NCBI GenBank assembly: GCA_038748065.1
Contig: JBCDJG010000020.1
Span: 18,956-82,955, forward strand
From: JBCDJG01 sp038748065
GTDB taxonomy: Bacteria; Pseudomonadota; Gammaproteobacteria; Pseudomonadales; Halieaceae
Direction: 5' to 3'
DNA: 64,000 nucleotides
The notes under the pieces: generated by a model
What the model was told of the DNA's origin: nothing
The model's database searches: none
The model's input: the letters and a program-made list of their open reading frames with translations, nothing else
Part shown: positions 63,865 through 64,000 of the stretch, piece after piece
Numbering within the stretch: the first letter of the stretch is position 1
Layout: every line of letters starts with the position of its first letter
Position numbers and translations under genes: made by a program

Positions 63865-64000
63865 TATGTGTGTGACCTTCCTTCTCGATGATCGTGTTCA
63901 ACATGGACTCGCTTCTCACCCGGACCGCACGCTTCCCCTGACAAACCAAACCAACACAGTAAAATCAGTGCCGCCGCAAGCTTACCGCACTTTATAAAGC

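Overview
The window is about 60% GC, tightly packed DNA from a Gram-negative bacterium, almost certainly a marine gammaproteobacterium. The right end carries the gammaproteobacterial order fmdB-type / aspS / yebC / ruvCAB / ybgC / tolQRAB / pal / cpoB / tRNA-Lys. The rest is rich in outer-membrane features: three TonB-dependent receptors, PhoX with a TatA, an RND pump, a MacB-type exporter and a heparanase-like hydrolase. A member of the Halieaceae (OM60/NOR5) or a near relative would fit, but that placement is inference.

Layout. 1-3.5 kb: the 3' part of a GH79 heparanase-like enzyme, an unknown protein, and an overlapping pair of exported proteins (YtfJ-like and a methyltransferase). 3.9-6.1 kb: Tat-exported PhoX-family phosphatase followed by tatA. 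6.3-11.5 kb: a haem operon with a Fur-box-like site, haem receptor, hmuTUV and an IsdG-type haem-degrading monooxygenase. 11.6-16.7 kb (minus strand): a large aromatic/glycine-rich exported protein, RidA, a DUF6435-type small protein, a thioesterase and a glycosyltransferase. 16.8-23.5 kb (plus): amidohydrolase, alpha/beta hydrolase, MlrC-like metallopeptidase, PhnZ-like HD protein, DUF819 transporter and a small exported protein. Converging on it are a Rieske oxygenase and a PYROXD2-like FAD enzyme, then a LuxR regulator and a TonB receptor. Together they look like a catabolic cluster for an unknown amide or ester compound. 30-39 kb: a TGRPP-repeat exported peptide, a retropepsin-like protease, a LysR regulator, an RND pump with its adaptor, and a secreted ankyrin protein.

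38.8-49.8 kb (minus strand) is the most unusual region. A 1264-residue secreted subtilase with cysteine-bounded coiled coils and an acidic DPDE-repeat protein lead an overlapping chain TolC / HlyD adaptor / ABC ATPase / MacB-type permease, with a glycosyltransferase after it. The TolC gene seems to start with CTG; only from that codon does it have a signal peptide. I propose this as an undescribed protease plus tripartite export system.

50.2-64 kb: a TonB receptor, tRNA-Lys, the Tol-Pal envelope operon, ruvABC recombination genes, yebC, aspS, an FmdB-type zinc ribbon protein and an HU protein with an H1-like basic N-terminal tail. Genes in this block overlap by 1-4 bases, so translational coupling is probably general.
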